A stretch of DNA of 36,748 nt from JAIMBK01 sp040755975 (GTDB lineage Bacteria > Bacillota > Desulfotomaculia > Desulfotomaculales > Nap2-2B). The stretch is taken from positions 1 to 36,748 of the forward strand of contig JBFLZY010000022.1 of NCBI GenBank assembly GCA_040755975.1, in the 5' to 3' direction. Below, piece after piece: positions 14,559 through 22,207 of this stretch. Numbering within the stretch: position 1 is the first letter of the stretch; every line of letters begins with the position of its first letter. Made by a program: the position numbers and the translations under genes. The notes below the pieces were generated by a model that searched no databases, was not told the DNA's origin, and saw only the letters and a program-made list of their open reading frames with translations.

Positions 14559-16082
14559 TTAAGCGTTTTCCATTAAATGTTTGAGCTCGTACTTTAAGAG
14601 CTTGCCGGACGATGTCTTGGGTATTTCGTCCACAAAGTGGATGTAGCGCGGGATTTTGTAGCGGGCCAGCTTATCCCGGCAGTATTCCCGCAGTTCCTCG
14701 GGATCCATTTTTTCTCCTTCCCGCAAAAGGACGATGGCCATCACTTCTTCCCCCCACACCGGGTCGGGCACGCCGACGACCGCCACGTCGAAAACCTTGG
14801 GGTGGCTGTAAAGCACGTCTTCCACTTCCCGCGGGTGGACGTTTAAGCCGCCCCGGATGATCAGGTCCTTCTTGCGGTCAATGATGAAAATGTAGCCGTC
14901 GCCGTCCCGGTAAGCCAGGTCGTCCGTGTGAAACCACCCGTTGCGCATCGCCCAGCCGGTTTCTTCGGGGCGGTTGTAGTAGCCCTTCATGACGTTCGGG
15001 CCCCGCACCACAATCTCTCCCACCTGGCCCACGGGCACTTCCTTATCTTCGTAATCGACAATCTTTACCTCCACGCCGGGGATGGGCGGTCCTACCGAAC
15101 CCGCCTTTTTCAGGCCGTCAACCGGGTTTGAACAAACCACCGGGGACGTTTCCGTCAGGCCGTACCCCTCCGTGATTTGGAAGCCGAACTTTTCCTCGAA
15201 TTCGGAAAAGATTTCCGGGGACAGGGGGGCCGCGCCCGTATAGGCCACGCGCCAGGAACTGGTGTCGAACTTGGCGCGTTCCGGGTAGTTGATCAGCAAA
15301 GCATACATGGTCGGCGGGCCGTAGAAGAAGGTGATTTTTTCGTCCTGGATGGAGCGCAAAACGGCTTCCGGACCTTTCCAGCCGTCGTGGACGACCAGGG
15401 TGGCGCCGGTCACCAGGGTGGCGTTCATTACGCACGTCTGGGCGGCCGCGTGGTAAACGGGGGCGACCAGCAGGGAGCGGTCTTCCGGGTTCAGGCCGCA
15501 AAATTCGGCAAAAGTAATTGCGTTGCTGGATAAATTATAATTGGTCAGCATGACTCCTTTCGGGGCGCCGGCGGTGCTGCCGGGGGTGTAGAGCAGTGCC
15601 ACCACCTCGTCTCTTCCGTAATGCCCCGAGAAATTAAAGACGGGGTCGCCGCCGGCCAGGATCGTTTCAAAAGAATGAAAACCCGAATTTTGGCCCCGAA
15701 TAACGATTATTTCCCGGGGGATGCCGGTTTGTTCTTTGATCCGGGCAAATAAGGGAGCGGCCGCGAGATCGGTGATGACGGCCGCCGGCGAAGCGTCCTT
15801 GACGATGGCGCTGAACTCGTTAAAAGTATACTGCGGATTAACGGGAACCAAAACGCCCTTTAGCTGCATAATGGCAAAATAAGAGATAATAAATTCCGGG
15901 CAATTGCCCAGGGCAATCAGTATGCGCTCCCCTTGCGCTAGCCCTAGCTTCGTAAAACCGTTGGCGAACTGGTTGATCCGGCTGAGCAGCTGGCTGTATT
16001 TGAGCCGCTGCTGGTGGTATACCACCGCCTCGTGATCAGGATAGAGACGGCCAACCTCTGCAAGTCTCAAGGGCAAATTCAT
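14559..16082 (-). CDS. AMP-forming acyl-CoA synthetase (fatty-acid-CoA ligase type)
   Basis: The 507-residue ANL-superfamily enzyme should activate a carboxylic acid, probably a fatty or aromatic acid, with ATP and CoA through an acyl-AMP. Motifs: the P-loop YTPGSTAGAPKG (about residues 164-175), GYGLTETSPV, the hinge block GDGYIFIIDRKKDLIIRGG, and the C-terminal catalytic lysine in KTSSGKLLK. The P-loop has one extra residue compared with the usual TSGTTGxPKG. The start ATG at 16082 is preceded by GGAGG. It is transcribed alone from a minus-strand promoter (16122-16150) and ends at a hairpin. The substrate cannot be read from sequence. Confidence 0.9.
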   Translation of the reverse strand: MNLPLRLAEVGRLYPDHEAVVYHQQRLKYSQLLSRINQFANGFTKLGLAQGERILIALGNCPEFIISYFAIMQLKGVLVPVNPQYTFNEFSAIVKDASPAAVITDLAAAPLFARIKEQTGIPREIIVIRGQNSGFHSFETILAGGDPVFNFSGHYGRDEVVALLYTPGSTAGAPKGVMLTNYNLSSNAITFAEFCGLNPEDRSLLVAPVYHAAAQTCVMNATLVTGATLVVHDGWKGPEAVLRSIQDEKITFFYGPPTMYALLINYPERAKFDTSSWRVAYTGAAPLSPEIFSEFEEKFGFQITEGYGLTETSPVVCSNPVDGLKKAGSVGPPIPGVEVKIVDYEDKEVPVGQVGEIVVRGPNVMKGYYNRPEETGWAMRNGWFHTDDLAYRDGDGYIFIIDRKKDLIIRGGLNVHPREVEDVLYSHPKVFDVAVVGVPDPVWGEEVMAIVLLREGEKMDPEELREYCRDKLARYKIPRYIHFVDEIPKTSSGKLLKYELKHLMENA

Positions 16083-16121
16083 TTTTAAAACCTCCTTGAT
16101 CTGCCCGGGGCGATTTGTTTA

Positions 16122-16150
16122 ATTATAAGGAATTCTCTACGTTTTAATAA
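16122..16150 (-). promoter_or_regulatory. Promoter of the acyl-CoA synthetase gene
   Basis: On the minus strand: TTATTA (16150-16145), a 17-nt spacer, TATAAT (16127-16122), 40 nt before the start codon. Confidence 0.5.
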
Positions 16151-16182
16151 ATTCCTTCTTGAAGCGTTCTTTTCCAAAATAA

Positions 16183-17472
16183 TTAGTGCTTTTCCGACCC
16201 GTTCAGATAGCGCCTGAACAATTCTGCTTTGCTCATCACCAGCAGCTTTGGTTTTAGTTTTTTCCGGTGCCTGGTCACGCGCGCTTTGCCTGCCGGGTGG
16301 AAAATGGCCAGCAGCAGGCTTTCGTACCAGCCGGCCAGGCGGGATAGCAACGGGGAAACTTCGAAGGCGCTAAAGCCCACCAGCCGGCTGCCGCGGTGCA
16401 GGATGCTGACTCCGGCAATGGCCTTGATATCCCGGTAGCGGGGATTTTCGGCCAGCCGGCGGGCCAGCGCGGCCAGCGCCTGCTGCGCCGCTTTTTTGGC
16501 CGTGAAGGCCATTTGGGCGGGGTCGGCGCCGGCGCTGATTTCCTGGAGCATTTCGTTGTGCACGTGCAGCTCCCCGATGAGATCCCCGCGGCGCAAAACT
16601 GTTCCGTCCGGCAGTGCCAGCGTTTTTCCCCTGTACTTCCTTAAGGCCACGCGAAACATGGCGGGTTTGCCGCCGTCGAAAACGTCTTCGATGCGAAACA
16701 GATAAAGGATGAGCCTTTCCCACTTTTGCCAGAGCCTGGCAAACAAACCTTTTCCGGACATTGGCGTGCTGAGAAGTTCTTTTAGTGGTGTTATTTCCAG
16801 ATTGCGTTTTTTTAATTCAGCCAAAATCGTCGGCAGGGCGCTCAACATTTTTCCCGGCGCCCCCCGCGCCGTAAAGGGGACGTCGTCGCTGTCGTGAAAA
16901 ATGAGGATCGCGCCGTCTTTAACGCGGGACAGCACCTTTCCGGCGATGGATTCGGGAGTGGTGTTCCGCCCCCAGTCCCAGCTCATGAAAGACCACAACA
17001 CCACCTGTTGTCTGTGCAGGCGCCCGAGGAAAAGCGAGTACAGGTTGAACAATCCCCAGGGGGGGCGGTACAGCCCGGGGGGCTGGCCGGTTATCTCGGA
17101 AATGACCGCTGCCGCCTTTTGCACTTCCCGCCGGATCCCGCGCGGTCCCAGCAGCCAGGAAATGTGGTGATTGTAGCCGTGGCTGGCCACTTCGTGCCCT
17201 TCTTTGTGGATGCGGGCCACCAGTTCGGGATGTGCCTTTGCTTTCCTGCCCAGGACGAAAAAGCAGGCCTTCGCTTCGAACTCTTTGAGGATGTTTAAAA
17301 CCTGGGGGGTGTACCGGGGATCGGGGCCGTCGTCGAAAGTAAGCGCCACCCGGCCGGAGCCGGCCGGAACCCTGCTTTTCGCCCCGAAATGAAAAAGCCT
17401 GGCCAGGGCCGTGGGGATCAGGGCGTAGATGCTTAAGAAGAAGGCCAGCGTTTTAAACATTGTTTCGGCCAT
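16183..17472 (-). CDS. Polysaccharide deacetylase (NodB fold) with YkoP-like C-terminal domain
   Basis: The 429-residue protein starts with a hydrophobic segment (about residues 5-22), so it is likely membrane-anchored facing outward. The NodB domain carries TFDDGPD (metal and catalytic Asp), SHGYNHH (metal His residues), RPPWG and a late FHDSDD motif. Such enzymes remove acetyl groups from peptidoglycan or other wall glycans. The last ~170 residues (from LFRIEDVFDG) resemble the Bacillus YkoP family, of unknown role. The frame is open further upstream, but the ATG at 17472 is chosen because GAGGAGA precedes it, the upstream part lies in a repeat, and the hydrophobic signal follows directly. 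Confidence 0.85.
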   Translation of the reverse strand: MAETMFKTLAFFLSIYALIPTALARLFHFGAKSRVPAGSGRVALTFDDGPDPRYTPQVLNILKEFEAKACFFVLGRKAKAHPELVARIHKEGHEVASHGYNHHISWLLGPRGIRREVQKAAAVISEITGQPPGLYRPPWGLFNLYSLFLGRLHRQQVVLWSFMSWDWGRNTTPESIAGKVLSRVKDGAILIFHDSDDVPFTARGAPGKMLSALPTILAELKKRNLEITPLKELLSTPMSGKGLFARLWQKWERLILYLFRIEDVFDGGKPAMFRVALRKYRGKTLALPDGTVLRRGDLIGELHVHNEMLQEISAGADPAQMAFTAKKAAQQALAALARRLAENPRYRDIKAIAGVSILHRGSRLVGFSAFEVSPLLSRLAGWYESLLLAIFHPAGKARVTRHRKKLKPKLLVMSKAELFRRYLNGSEKH

Positions 17473-17510
17473 GCGGATCTCCTCATTTCCGACCCCGAAA
17501 ATACCCCTTT

Positions 17511-17641
17511 GCCCGCCGTTCGTTTGCCGTCGCGCCGATGCTTCGGGCTGACCCGGCACTCAGCCTTTCCGGAAGGTTTGGTGCAAGACTGAAGCGCTAG
17601 CATGAAGCTGAGTGCCGGGGCCTGGTTCGGAGCGAACCAGG
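17511..17641. repeat. Repeat mosaic upstream of the deacetylase gene
   Basis: 17508-17542 is a reverse-complement copy of the CGACGGCAAACGAACGGCGG motif, matching 14428-14461 almost base for base. 17552-17564 (CCCGGCACTCAGC) and 17607-17619 (GCTGAGTGCCGGG) form a perfect 13-bp inverted repeat, related to the hairpins at 25171-25379. A hairpin CCTGGTTCG/CGAACCAGG follows at 17621-17641. Confidence 0.85.
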
Positions 17642-17723
17642 CAATTGAGAGGTGAGAGGCAAGAGGTTAGAAGTGAGAATTGTAAATCCCACCTCCAACT
17701 TCTCACATCCCACTTCTCAATTG
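17642..17723. repeat. Inverted repeat with CAATTGAGA ends
   Basis: CAATTGAGAGGTG (17642-17654) pairs with CACTTCTCAATTG (17711-17723), one mismatch. The inside contains GTTAGAAGTGAGA and CCAACTTCTCAC, which also pair. Similar to 19203-19308. Confidence 0.8.
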
Positions 17724-17840
17724 CGCTGCCGGTTCGCTAACCTTAAGGTGCGCCGTGTTTCGTTACCAGCCCTTCGCATATGTCGCTCCAGGCGAATCGA
17801 ACGGCAATATATAACATTAAACTGTTCGCGCCCTGTTTCC

Positions 17841-17868
17841 GACGACCGACGACCGACGACCGACGACC
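17841..17868. repeat. Four tandem copies of GACGACC
   Basis: Four perfect 7-bp units just after the stop of the minus-strand MFS gene. A shorter related run lies at about 27530. The gap 17473-17886 holds only repeats. Confidence 0.95.
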
Positions 17869-17886
17869 AGGGGCCGGGGACCGAAC

Positions 17887-19098
17887 TTACTCCTTCGCCA
17901 GCACCTTTTCCAGCGGGTAGAAAAGGTAGAAGAAGGAGGCGATCAGCAGTACGCCCGTGGTCGTCAACAAAGTCGCCGGCATCCCGATTGACCTGGCGAC
18001 CACGCTGCCCAAGGCCGGCCCGACGGTGATCCCCAAACCCTCGATGGTGGCGAATACCCCCCACCCCATGGCCTGGCTGTCCGGCGGGATGATTTTGGCC
18101 AGCAGGGAATTCCAGGCCGGCAGGATCATGGCGTAGGAAAAGCCCAACAGAACCGCCAGCAAAAACGCTCCGGCCGCCCCGCTGCTGTAGATCAGGCAGC
18201 CTAAAAGCAGGCTGCTTAAGCCGAAGCCGGCGCCGAGCAGGAACTTGAGCGCCACCCGGTCGGCCAGGTACCCCATGGGCAGCAGCGAAACCACCGCCGT
18301 AACCCCCCCGGCGGTGAGCAGCAGGCCGTACTGGTTGTGGTTTAAGTGCAGGTAATGCTGAACAAACAGAGGCAGGACGGGCAGGAGCAAACCGGCGGCC
18401 AGGGTTTGCAGGAACATTCCCGGGAACAGGATGTTGATCGCTGTTTTATTGGTTGCCATGTATTTTAAAGCCTTGAGAATGTTAGCTGAGCCGGGGTCCG
18501 GGGTTGTTCCGGGCGCGGGTTTGTTTTTCTCCGTTGAAAACCAGGCGAGAATCAGAGAAAGGGACCATAGGGTAATCACCACCCAGAAAACCGCGTCGTA
18601 ATTTCTGGCCATGATAAAATTGACGCTGACCATGCCACTGCCCGCGCCGGCCAGCCAGGTGGCAAAGACCATGCTGATGCGGGTGGCCCGGTTGGGCGTT
18701 CCGAGCGGCGCCACCATGCTCATTACCCCCAGCCACAAGGGGGAAAAGCCCAGGCCGAATAACCCGGCCGCGGCGATCATCAGTGGCGCAACGGGCCAGC
18801 TTTTGAAAACCAGCAGGGATAGAAAAGACAAAAGCAGGCCGCCGACCAGGATCGGCCTGCCCAGGCGGTCGAATTCCCAGCCGGCGATGGTTTTGAAAAT
18901 AGTTTCCGTCAGGTAGTGAGCGGATACCGCAAAACCCACGACGGTAATCGAGAACCCCAGGTAATTCACAATCCAAAATGGTAAAAAAGTAAAGAAAAAG
19001 GCTCCCCTAGCAAATTCTGTTATAAAGAGAAGAAATAATAAACCTGCTTCCCTGCGCCCGACGGCAAAGAACGGCAACGAGACGACAGCCTCCAACAT
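17887..19098 (-). CDS. Major facilitator superfamily transporter
   Basis: The 403-residue protein has about twelve hydrophobic helices in two halves. The loop after the second helix reads AGWEFDRLGRP, an MFS motif-A variant, and the second half has YLADRVALK. This suggests a drug/metabolite proton antiporter-type carrier; the substrate is unknown. The frame is open further upstream, but the ATG at 19098 is preferred because the upstream part lies in repeat DNA and encodes no membrane segment. The ribosome site before this ATG is poor, and a TATAAT box lies only 13 bp upstream, so the message may be nearly leaderless; a TTG at 19077 after GGAGG is an alternative start. Confidence 0.85.
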   Translation of the reverse strand: MLEAVVSLPFFAVGRREAGLLFLLFITEFARGAFFFTFLPFWIVNYLGFSITVVGFAVSAHYLTETIFKTIAGWEFDRLGRPILVGGLLLSFLSLLVFKSWPVAPLMIAAAGLFGLGFSPLWLGVMSMVAPLGTPNRATRISMVFATWLAGAGSGMVSVNFIMARNYDAVFWVVITLWSLSLILAWFSTEKNKPAPGTTPDPGSANILKALKYMATNKTAINILFPGMFLQTLAAGLLLPVLPLFVQHYLHLNHNQYGLLLTAGGVTAVVSLLPMGYLADRVALKFLLGAGFGLSSLLLGCLIYSSGAAGAFLLAVLLGFSYAMILPAWNSLLAKIIPPDSQAMGWGVFATIEGLGITVGPALGSVVARSIGMPATLLTTTGVLLIASFFYLFYPLEKVLAKE

Positions 19099-19111
19099 CC
19101 TTTTGGTAAAT

Positions 19112-19117
19112 ATTATA
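19112..19117 (-). promoter_or_regulatory. Candidate -10 box of the MFS gene
   Basis: TATAAT on the minus strand, 13 nt before the proposed ATG. The -35 region is weak (TTCCCA at 18-nt spacing). Confidence 0.35.
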
Positions 19118-19202
19118 CTGTAAATAGGCTGAATTGGGAAGTTTGGCGCGAAAAGAGATGATGGGCGCGCAAGGGGTAAAAACGCAAGGGGCAAAGGGAA
19201 TA

Positions 19203-19308
19203 AATTTGGAAGTTGGAGGTTGGAAGCCGGAGCTCGGATCATAGAATTCGCCTTCAGGTGAATTTCTTCTAAGCCAACTTCTCACTTCCAACTTCCAACC
19301 TCCAAAAT
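19203..19308. repeat. Inverted repeat of TTGGAAG/CTTCCAA type
   Basis: Left arm about 19203-19226 (TTTGGAAGTTGGAGGTTGGA) and right arm about 19284-19308 (CTTCCAACTTCCAACCTCC). It sits between the MFS gene and a 46-codon gene, both on the minus strand. Confidence 0.85.
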
Positions 19309-19320
19309 TGTGCCTTTGCT

Positions 19321-19461
19321 TTAGCGCTTGCGTTTTACGGCCAGCAGGTAGATTTCCTCCCCCTCCCCCAGGTTTAAATTTTTTTCCGCTTCTTTCAGCC
19401 GCGCCAGTTGGGCGTCGGTTAATCTGACGACCTCGAATTCCTGGTTATTTATTTCCAGCAT
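19321..19461 (-). CDS. Small protein of 46 residues, function unknown
   Basis: A short frame on the minus strand runs from ATG at 19461 to TAA at 19321. An AGGAGG site lies 12 nt upstream of the ATG. The product begins MLEINNQEFEVVRLTDAQ and ends in a Lys/Arg-rich tail (LLAVKRKR). It is acidic-to-basic, soluble and likely a short strand-helix unit. Codon choice is like that of neighbouring genes and the frame fills a gap with no other gene. I do not recognise the family. It shares the upstream region with the divergent dacF gene. Confidence 0.65.
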   Translation of the reverse strand: MLEINNQEFEVVRLTDAQLARLKEAEKNLNLGEGEEIYLLAVKRKR

Positions 19462-19524
19462 GAAAAAAATCAGCCTCCTCTTTATTTAATTTTATTTTGC
19501 CCACGGCAAAAAAAATTACACATA

Positions 19525-19554
19525 TTGATTGCCCCGCTGCAGATCAGATATAAT
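19525..19554 (+). promoter_or_regulatory. Promoter upstream of dacF
   Basis: TTGATT at 19525-19530, an 18-nt spacer, TATAAT at 19549-19554. Transcription would begin near 19561 and cross the candidate LexA site and a GCAC hairpin before the gene. Confidence 0.55.
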
Positions 19555-19594
19555 CTCTTTTGTAGCTTTGCTATTTTCAATGGAGTTGCTCATT

Positions 19595-19608
19595 CGAACG
19601 TTCGTTCC
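19595..19608. promoter_or_regulatory. Candidate LexA/DinR (SOS) box
   Basis: CGAACGTTCGTTCC matches the Gram-positive SOS box CGAACRNRYGTTYC at all but one position. It lies about 35 nt downstream of the predicted start of transcription. A match to the core GAAC-N4-GTTC is expected about once in 65 kb by chance, so this is tentative. Confidence 0.3.
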
Positions 19609-19627
19609 CCCCATTAACAATGAAAAT

Positions 19628-19710
19628 AGAGGCACTAAGGCACAAAGAGATATGGATAGACGACCGGGGAATATTTACTTTGTGCCTTTGTGCCTGGGAA
19701 ACTTTGTGCC
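19628..19710. repeat. GCAC-rich palindromic repeat before dacF
   Basis: GAGGCACTAAGGCACAAAG (left) pairs with CTTTGTGCCTTTGTGCC (about 19678-19694), followed by a further CTTTGTGCC. Same family as the repeats in the sulfate cluster. Confidence 0.8.
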
Positions 19711-19732
19711 TGATATTTTCAAGGGAGGAATT

Positions 19733-20959
19733 ATGTCCAGAATAGGGACGGGCCTTGTTGTTTTGCTGTTGCTGCTTTTTTCCCCAAAAGCGCTCGCCGG
19801 GGAAATTGCCCCCGGAAGCACTGCTCCGTGCCCGGCCGGCGAGGCGGTAGTATTGATGGACGCCCGCAACGGCCAGGTCCTTTACCAGAAAAATATGCAC
19901 AGGCGGATGTATCCGGCCAGCACGACGAAAATATTGACGGCCGTGCTGGCGCTGAAAAAAGGGGACCTTGACGAGGTGGTCGCCGTACCCGAAGAAGCCG
20001 CCCGGGCAGGCGGTTCGGCCATCGGCTTGCAGGCGGGGGAGCGCCTTACGCTCCGCGATTTGCTTTACGCTTTACTGCTGGCTTCCGCAAACGACGCGGC
20101 CGTGACGTTGGCGGATCACCTGGCCGGGTCGGTTGAAAGTTTTGCCGTGCTGATGAATCAAGAAGCAAAATCCCTGGGAGCCCTTGAGAGCCACTTCACC
20201 AACCCGCACGGTTTACCGGACCCCGCTCATTATACCACCGCCTACGACCTTGCCCTGATTGCGCGTCACGCCATGCAAAACCCTGCTTTTCGAGAAATCG
20301 TCAAAACCCGCTTGAAGGTAATCAGCCGCCCGGAGGCGGACCGCTCCAAAGGGCCCCCGCAGGAGCACCTGTGGAACCATAACCGGCTGCTGGAGCGCTA
20401 CCGGGACGCCACCGGGGTAAAAACGGGGTATACCGTGGAAGCCGGGCAGTGCCTGGTGGCCGCCGCCCAAAGAGAAGGCCGGGAATTGCTCGCGGTGGTT
20501 TTAAACAGCCAGGGAGAAGCGGTCTACGAAGATGCGGAGCAGGTGCTGGACTACGGATTTAATAATTTTTTGCCCTCGCTGATCGTGAAAAAGGGAGAAA
20601 GAATTGCTTCGGTGGAAGTTGCCGGCGGGGAACCGGCGGAGGTGGATTTGTTAACCGGTGAAGATTTCTGGTACGACTTCCCCCTGGGAAGCGCCCCGAA
20701 TTTAACCCGCCGCCTGCAGCTCGCCCATAAAATCCAGGCGCCGCTGGCGGCGGGGCAGAAGGTGGGAGAGCTGGACATTTACGATCGGGACCGCAAGGTC
20801 GGCGCGGTGGACCTGGTTGCCGCCCGGGCCGTGGAAAGAGTTTCCGGCAGATCCTGGCTGTACTGGCTGGCGGGAGTCGCGCTTTTGGTTTATTACCTGG
20901 GGACGAGGAGGGCAAACCGGCGCAGGTATAAAAAGTTCCGGCGTTTTAAACATAATTAA
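19733..20959 (+). CDS. dacF: D-alanyl-D-alanine carboxypeptidase (penicillin-binding protein 5/6, DacF-like)
   Basis: The 408-residue protein trims the terminal D-Ala from peptidoglycan stem peptides outside the membrane. A signal peptide (LLLLLFSPKALA, cleavage near residue 23) is followed by the three active-site motifs: STTK at 63-66 (nucleophile Ser63), SAN at 118-120 and KTG at 230-232. A PBP5-type C-terminal beta domain follows, then a membrane helix (about residues 375-393) and a basic tail. The ATG at 19733 is chosen because GGGAGG precedes it and the signal peptide starts there; the longer open frame runs through repeat DNA. In spore formers DacF/DacB-type enzymes shape cortex peptidoglycan; which role applies here is unknown. 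Confidence 0.93.
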   Translation: MSRIGTGLVVLLLLLFSPKALAGEIAPGSTAPCPAGEAVVLMDARNGQVLYQKNMHRRMYPASTTKILTAVLALKKGDLDEVVAVPEEAARAGGSAIGLQAGERLTLRDLLYALLLASANDAAVTLADHLAGSVESFAVLMNQEAKSLGALESHFTNPHGLPDPAHYTTAYDLALIARHAMQNPAFREIVKTRLKVISRPEADRSKGPPQEHLWNHNRLLERYRDATGVKTGYTVEAGQCLVAAAQREGRELLAVVLNSQGEAVYEDAEQVLDYGFNNFLPSLIVKKGERIASVEVAGGEPAEVDLLTGEDFWYDFPLGSAPNLTRRLQLAHKIQAPLAAGQKVGELDIYDRDRKVGAVDLVAARAVERVSGRSWLYWLAGVALLVYYLGTRRANRRRYKKFRRFKHN

Positions 20960-21039
20960 GCCGAAGCAATGAGCAGGAACAACGCTCACGATCTACCTGC
21001 CGGGGGATTAACTGTCGATTTTTGTTTCCTCTCCCTGGA

Positions 21040-21068
21040 TTGCATCCGCCGCGGGATTGGTTTATAAT
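21040..21068 (+). promoter_or_regulatory. Promoter of the Fur-family gene
   Basis: TTGCAT at 21040-21045, a 17-nt spacer, TATAAT at 21063-21068; 44 bp before the start codon. Confidence 0.7.
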
Positions 21069-21112
21069 GAACGAAAGGGAAATTCCAATCCAATCATTGC
21101 GGGTGCACCGGG

Positions 21113-21559
21113 ATGAAGAAAGTAATCAGTGACGTGGAAGAAAAACTGCGCACCAAAGATTATAAATTAACTTCCCGCCGCGAAAACATTTTACAGGTTT
21201 TCATCGAGAATCAAGACAAGCACTTAAGCGCGGAGGAAATATACTACCTGGTGAAAAAAAGGGCTCCCGACGTGGGTCTGGCCACCGTCTACCGCACCCT
21301 GGAGCTCTTTTCGGATTTTGAAATCATCCACAGTATCGATTTTGGCGACGGGCGCAAACGGTACGAACTGATCCAGGCGGAAGAGGATGCGCATCACCAC
21401 CACCATTTAATTTGCCTCCGTTGCGGCAGAATCCAGGAGGTAACCGAAGATCTCCTTGAAGATCTGGAAAAACGGGTAACCCGGCTGTACAATTTTTCCA
21501 TCACCAACCACCAGTTGAAAATTTTTGGTTATTGCCAGGGTTGCCGTGAAAAATTGTGA
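21113..21559 (+). CDS. Fur-family metal-dependent transcriptional regulator
   Basis: The 148-residue protein has the Fur layout: an N-terminal winged helix (KLTSRRENILQVF; recognition region VGLATVYRTLELF) and a C-terminal dimer/metal domain with HHHHHLICLRCG and a second GYCQGC pair, which form the structural zinc site. The sequence could place it as Fur, Zur or PerR; the metal sensed is not decided here. Fur-type proteins repress metal uptake or stress genes when metal is bound. The ATG at 21113 has only a weak ribosome site (CCGGG), but the alignment with the family start is good and a strong promoter lies upstream. It is transcribed alone. Confidence 0.93.
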   Translation: MKKVISDVEEKLRTKDYKLTSRRENILQVFIENQDKHLSAEEIYYLVKKRAPDVGLATVYRTLELFSDFEIIHSIDFGDGRKRYELIQAEEDAHHHHHLICLRCGRIQEVTEDLLEDLEKRVTRLYNFSITNHQLKIFGYCQGCREKL

Positions 21560-21663
21560 AAGCATTTACAATTTGCCGGTTATAATCTATAAAATTTGGT
21601 GAATCCTGGAAAAAAATAAAATGGGAAGGGGAGCAGTTAATTCAAGGGGAAGGGGGACTTCTG

Positions 21664-22134
21664 ATGCCGACCGGGGAAGCGGAGTTGCCCGCAGTATACC
21701 ACGAGAATGTTTTATGCCTGATGGTGCAAGAACCGGCCGTGGTTTTTGCCTACTGGGACCTGTCGTTCGGGCATGTTCAGGCCGTCCGTGAGCATAAAGA
21801 TCTTCTCCTTTGTCTGTATAAAAGTAGTCAACTAATTCACAAGATAAACTTACCCCCCTTTACTAACAACTGGTATTTCCGCAATGTGGAGCCGGGCTCC
21901 GAATATTTTTGCGAATTGGGGTTCCAGATTGCCGGCGGCACGTTCTTTCCGCTGCTGCGTTCCAACCGGGTAAATACGCCCGGCCTTGCTCCGGCTGAAG
22001 AAGAAAGTGCCGAAGCCGCCCGGGTGACCGTGCCGGACCTGGCCGCGCCGTTGTCCGAGCAGGAAAAGAGTTATCAGGTTGCGGATCTTTTTGACTCGCT
22101 GGCCTTTTACATGGGCTTTCAGCCGGATAAGTAA
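21664..22134 (+). CDS. DUF4912 domain protein next to alpha-glucan genes
   Basis: The 156-residue protein matches the DUF4912 pattern seen in Firmicutes: the run LMVQEPAVVFAYWDLSF near residue 20, then a small beta-rich domain (YKSSQLIHKINLPP; NNWYFRNVEPGSEYFCELGF), and an acidic C-terminal tail. It has no signal peptide or membrane helix. A GGGAAGGGGG site precedes ATG 21664, and a TATAAT at 21581-21586 could be its -10 box. It is followed after 73 bp by the GH57-GT4 fusion, suggesting a shared operon. The aromatic-rich beta domain could bind glucan; this is a guess from context. Confidence 0.8.
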   Translation: MPTGEAELPAVYHENVLCLMVQEPAVVFAYWDLSFGHVQAVREHKDLLLCLYKSSQLIHKINLPPFTNNWYFRNVEPGSEYFCELGFQIAGGTFFPLLRSNRVNTPGLAPAEEESAEAARVTVPDLAAPLSEQEKSYQVADLFDSLAFYMGFQPDK

Positions 22135-22207
22135 TCCTTTCAAGGTTGCCGGCTGCCGGGGTACTTGCCTCGATCCGGGGGCAGGTTTTTAAGAAAGGAG
22201 ATCGCTT

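Noticed and set aside
18482..18976. 164-codon minus-strand frame within the MFS gene as evidence of a frameshift
   Set aside because: The MFS frame is continuous with twelve helices; the second frame is a shadow.
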